Source: Candidatus Obscuribacterales bacterium (GTDB lineage Bacteria > Cyanobacteriota > Vampirovibrionia > Obscuribacterales > Obscuribacteraceae). From it: a stretch of DNA of 64,000 nucleotides. The position numbers and the translations under genes are program-made. Positions 61,607-64,000 of the stretch are shown here, piece after piece (the stretch's first letter is position 1; every line of letters starts with the position of its first letter). Location: NCBI GenBank assembly GCA_019752635.1, contig JAIELX010000066.1:62001-126000 (forward strand), written 5' to 3'. Under the pieces are notes generated by a model. It saw only the letters and a list, made by a program, of their open reading frames with translations, was not told where the DNA came from and made no database searches.

Positions 61607-62760
61607 AGACAGATTCGATCGACGCGAATTGTGCGCTGGCAGCTGTTCTGCGCGCGCGGCGCCAAGAGTTCAATGAGCGGTTTCTGCATGCCCGACACGC
61701 TAAACCTACTTTAGATCCAACCACGTTCAAACAGGTTCTTGCGACGGTTATTTGTCCTGTGGTAGAGGCATGGTCGCGTTATCCGCAGGTGGATAAAGAT
61801 GAGGCTGCAGGAACGCTTTACGATATTGCGTTGGAACTTACGGGCGCCGGTCTCCTCGGTCAGATCGGCAAGCCTGAGTCGTTAGATGATGCCTGGCGCA
61901 TAGTGCTCCCCTCCGCCCCGCATTTGGTGAAAAGCGATTGTGCCGGTTTTGCTTCAACTGTTACTAATTCGGTCTACAACGTCTCGCGTGTGCCCGGTGC
62001 CAAGCGATCCCTCTTTGTGTATGAACTGGCGCGGCTGGCGGCAGTTTGTCCGGATCTAAAGACGTTGCGCGATGCCGGCAAAATCTTAGCGTGGCGGTGC
62101 GGCCTTGCGCATTATCGTGACGGTGCGTTAGATGCGTGCACGGGCTTGGGGTGGGATTTCGTCGGGGCGGCGATGGGTTTTAGCGAAGTGCCGAACATGA
62201 CTTTGCCTGACTTCCAGCAAAGACTTAGAGACGACCCGTGGATGCATCCGTTCTCTGCCGCTGCTGGTCTTCCCTCGACGAGTATGCGTATTGCCAAACA
62301 GGTAGGCGCGTTTCGCGGTTATGGAGGTCAGTTTCTCCGTCCGCCGGAGGTAGTGGCCAGCGATGAAGACTTTTACGCCACTGATGGTGAAGGTTGGTGG
62401 TTGCTTTGTGTAGATATCTTCGGTAACACTTTCACTCGGTGTCCGGAGCCATCAAACATAGAAGTTCGCCGTCCGAACGACCTGTGTGTGCTGCAGGCGG
62501 GTGCTGAAGCTGTTCTGCAGAATGCTCGTGGATTTATAGCCGAAGCCTTCGGTAAGTCCGCTGTTTCTGCTCAAACTGAGCGCAGGGAAGATGATTTCAC
62601 TGTTTCGGCGGACGGGGTGATAAGGTCCGGTGAGGATAAAATTTCGGTGCCGAAGGCGGATAAGATTACCAGTTTTGCATCGGCAAAGAGAACATTGTTA
62701 GCGACTACGACGACGTCCCACAAAATCATGGTGATAGCACGTCCTTCCATGCTGATTTAA
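61585..62760 (+). CDS. 391-residue partner protein, unknown
   Basis: ATG 61585 lies within the end of the MoxR-like gene. The first 270 residues are helical, Ala/Leu/Arg-rich (DANCALAAVLRARRQEFNERFLHARHAKPTLD) with several Cys and Trp. Then GEGWWLLCVDIFGNTFTRCPEPSNIEVRRPNDLCVL and DFTVSADGVIRSGEDKISVPKADK look beta-rich. I recognise no family. Position between MoxR and the peptidase-like gene suggests a third component of a complex. Confidence 0.8.
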   Translation: MANVEELKTDSIDANCALAAVLRARRQEFNERFLHARHAKPTLDPTTFKQVLATVICPVVEAWSRYPQVDKDEAAGTLYDIALELTGAGLLGQIGKPESLDDAWRIVLPSAPHLVKSDCAGFASTVTNSVYNVSRVPGAKRSLFVYELARLAAVCPDLKTLRDAGKILAWRCGLAHYRDGALDACTGLGWDFVGAAMGFSEVPNMTLPDFQQRLRDDPWMHPFSAAAGLPSTSMRIAKQVGAFRGYGGQFLRPPEVVASDEDFYATDGEGWWLLCVDIFGNTFTRCPEPSNIEVRRPNDLCVLQAGAEAVLQNARGFIAEAFGKSAVSAQTERREDDFTVSADGVIRSGEDKISVPKADKITSFASAKRTLLATTTTSHKIMVIARPSMLI

Positions 62761-62764
62761 GATC

Positions 62765-64000
62765 ATGCCCAAAGACAAGGTGTTAGAAGAAATTAGAGCC
62801 GATTGGATGCGTACGTGGCCTTCGGCGCTATCGTTGTGGGGGAAGTTTACCAGGCTGTCCGAGCCACGCTGGTGCAGTGCGCCCGCAGAGGAAAGTAGAG
62901 AAGGGCTGTCCGGATCGTTCGCGATGATTCGATTTCCCGATCATGCCATTGTGATCAGTCTTAGTCAGATTCGGGAACACGGCTTGGAAGATTATCCGCT
63001 AGAGATCCTTTCTCATGAAATTGGACATCACGTTCTCTGCCCATCCGACCTTGCTGATCAGGGAAGAATGCTGGCGCGCATTCGCAAGTCTTTGCCGACC
63101 AAGGAAAATTCAGCGCCATTTGTTGCTAATCTGTATGCCGATCTTCTCATTAACGACCGCTTGCAGCGGCACGGTTCCTTGCGAATTTCGGATATTTACC
63201 GACGAATCAATCAGCCGGGAGCGGATGAGCTCTGGACATTCTACATGCGTATATATGAGTTGCTTTGGAAGCTCTCGCCGCGGACTCTAGCCACGGGCAA
63301 AGTAGACAAAGTCATGGAAGCTGACGCGCAATTGGGAGCCAGATTGATTCGCTCGTATGCGCGCAACTGGTTGGATGGCTCGGGTCGCTTTGCCGCGTTG
63401 TGCTTGCCATACATGCTCAAAAAAGACGAAAAAGCGTACATGAAGAACTTTGCTCCTCTTTTGGATGGAATCAATCCTGCTGCCGGTTCTCAGGCACAGG
63501 CCCACGGGCTGACCGAAATTGAAAGCGATGAGTGGGGCGGGGCGCTACACCCGTCGATAGATCCTCTTTTGTCTGGAGCTGATGAGCGAGCAGGGCTGGG
63601 GGATGACGTCGAAACCAATCCCGCAGAAGATGGCGAATCAAGCGATACGGATGCGAAAAAATTGAAAGCTAACGAAGACGACGGAAGGGTTAAGCCTCGC
63701 GCCGCTCCTACCGGCGGTAACGGCAGTAACGGTGCTGCCGGGCAGTATCGCGAACCATTCGAGTACGGAGAGATTCTCAAATCCCTGGGGCTGAAATTGA
63801 CCGACGAGGAGGCGGCAATTCGGTACTACAGAGAAAGAGCGATGCCGCATTTGGTGCCTTTCCCCACCGTGATTTTGCCTGAGTCGACAGATCCTCAGCC
63901 GGAGGGCTTGGAACCCTGGGATGTTGGAGCGCCACTAGAAGACATCGATTGGTTTCAGTCTGTGCTACTCAGCCCTCATATCATTCCCGGCATGACAACG
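62765..64000 (+). CDS. Metallopeptidase-like protein (possibly vWA-linked), N-terminal 412 residues
   Basis: ATG 62765 starts 4 bases after the previous stop, and the reading frame is open to the window edge. Residues 84-89 are HEIGHH, a zinc-binding HExxH. NLYADLLINDRL about 40 residues later (near 123-134) could supply the third ligand, as in COG3864/DUF2201-type peptidase domains that precede a vWA domain. A low-complexity linker (DDVETNPAEDGESSD to NGSNGAAG, about 279-325) follows, then an aromatic/Pro-rich segment. A vWA domain, if present, lies outside the window. Confidence 0.75.
   Translation, partial: MPKDKVLEEIRADWMRTWPSALSLWGKFTRLSEPRWCSAPAEESREGLSGSFAMIRFPDHAIVISLSQIREHGLEDYPLEILSHEIGHHVLCPSDLADQGRMLARIRKSLPTKENSAPFVANLYADLLINDRLQRHGSLRISDIYRRINQPGADELWTFYMRIYELLWKLSPRTLATGKVDKVMEADAQLGARLIRSYARNWLDGSGRFAALCLPYMLKKDEKAYMKNFAPLLDGINPAAGSQAQAHGLTEIESDEWGGALHPSIDPLLSGADERAGLGDDVETNPAEDGESSDTDAKKLKANEDDGRVKPRAAPTGGNGSNGAAGQYREPFEYGEILKSLGLKLTDEEAAIRYYRERAMPHLVPFPTVILPESTDPQPEGLEPWDVGAPLEDIDWFQSVLLSPHIIPGMTT

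Noticed and set aside
1..64000. CRISPR arrays, insertion sequences, prophage genes
   Set aside because: No regularly spaced repeats, transposase, integrase or phage structural motifs seen.

Overview
The window looks like chromosomal DNA of a Gram-negative-type bacterium with roughly balanced base composition and about 52 protein genes. I saw no rRNA, tRNA, CRISPR array or intact insertion sequence. Clues to the lineage are a SufR-type regulator divergent from a sufC-B-D-S operon, an Mrp protein without the usual CxxC pair, eukaryote-like Ser/Thr kinases fused to repeat-rich C-termini, kinesin-light-chain-like TPR proteins and EF-hand proteins. Together these suggest a non-photosynthetic relative of Cyanobacteria (Melainabacteria/Vampirovibrionia, perhaps Obscuribacterales). 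This is inference from gene content, at about 50% confidence. KdsA and two probable outer-membrane/periplasmic systems show a Kdo-containing outer envelope.

Layout. 1-2.9 kb (minus): truncated HtrA-like protease, MFS exporter and a YkgJ-type cysteine-cluster protein. 3-11 kb: a large multi-membrane GT-C-like protein, a UPF0158 protein, a Hfq/Sm-like 70-residue protein, a lipoprotein, a secreted protein and a CHASE3-GAF-PAS histidine kinase. 11-15.3 kb: two Nudix hydrolases, a 77-residue protein and a 703-residue protein with a possible kinase-like C-terminus. 15.3-19.2 kb (minus): a surface-polysaccharide cluster with a WbdD-like methyltransferase-kinase-coiled-coil protein and two glycosyltransferases. 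19.4-19.7 kb: a frameshifted Ser/Thr kinase remnant. 19.8-22.3 kb: kbl-tdh threonine degradation. 23-25.8 kb: ECF sigma factor, zinc-finger anti-sigma factor and an LTxxQ (Spy/CpxP-like) glycine-rich periplasmic protein, preceded by a 20-bp perfect inverted repeat. 26-31.4 kb: EF-hand protein, zinc-ribbon membrane protein, a double-retropepsin-TPR protein translationally coupled to kdsA, and a YggU protein. 31.6-35.4 kb: GH57 glucan enzyme and pyruvate kinase. 35.6-42.3 kb: secreted EF-hand protein and two paralogous membrane Ser/Thr kinases flanking an outer-membrane barrel remnant. 42.4-49.4 kb: sufR divergent from sufC-sufB-sufD-Rieske-sufS-sufU-sufT. 49.5-56 kb: nucleoside hydrolase, acid phosphatase, TPR proteins and Mrp with a His-rich tail.

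The most unusual locus is at 56.1-64 kb. Four tightly packed minus-strand genes (a helical 206-residue protein, a PaaK-like adenylate-forming enzyme and two radical SAM enzymes) are divergent from a MoxR-like AAA+ ATPase, a 391-residue unknown and an HEIGHH metallopeptidase-like protein that runs off the window. The plus-strand trio resembles the MoxR-vWA class of systems. Its pairing with an adenylation/radical-SAM operon is the best candidate here for an undescribed system.

Start sites were revised where Shine-Dalgarno sequences, signal peptides or ATGA overlaps argued for it.
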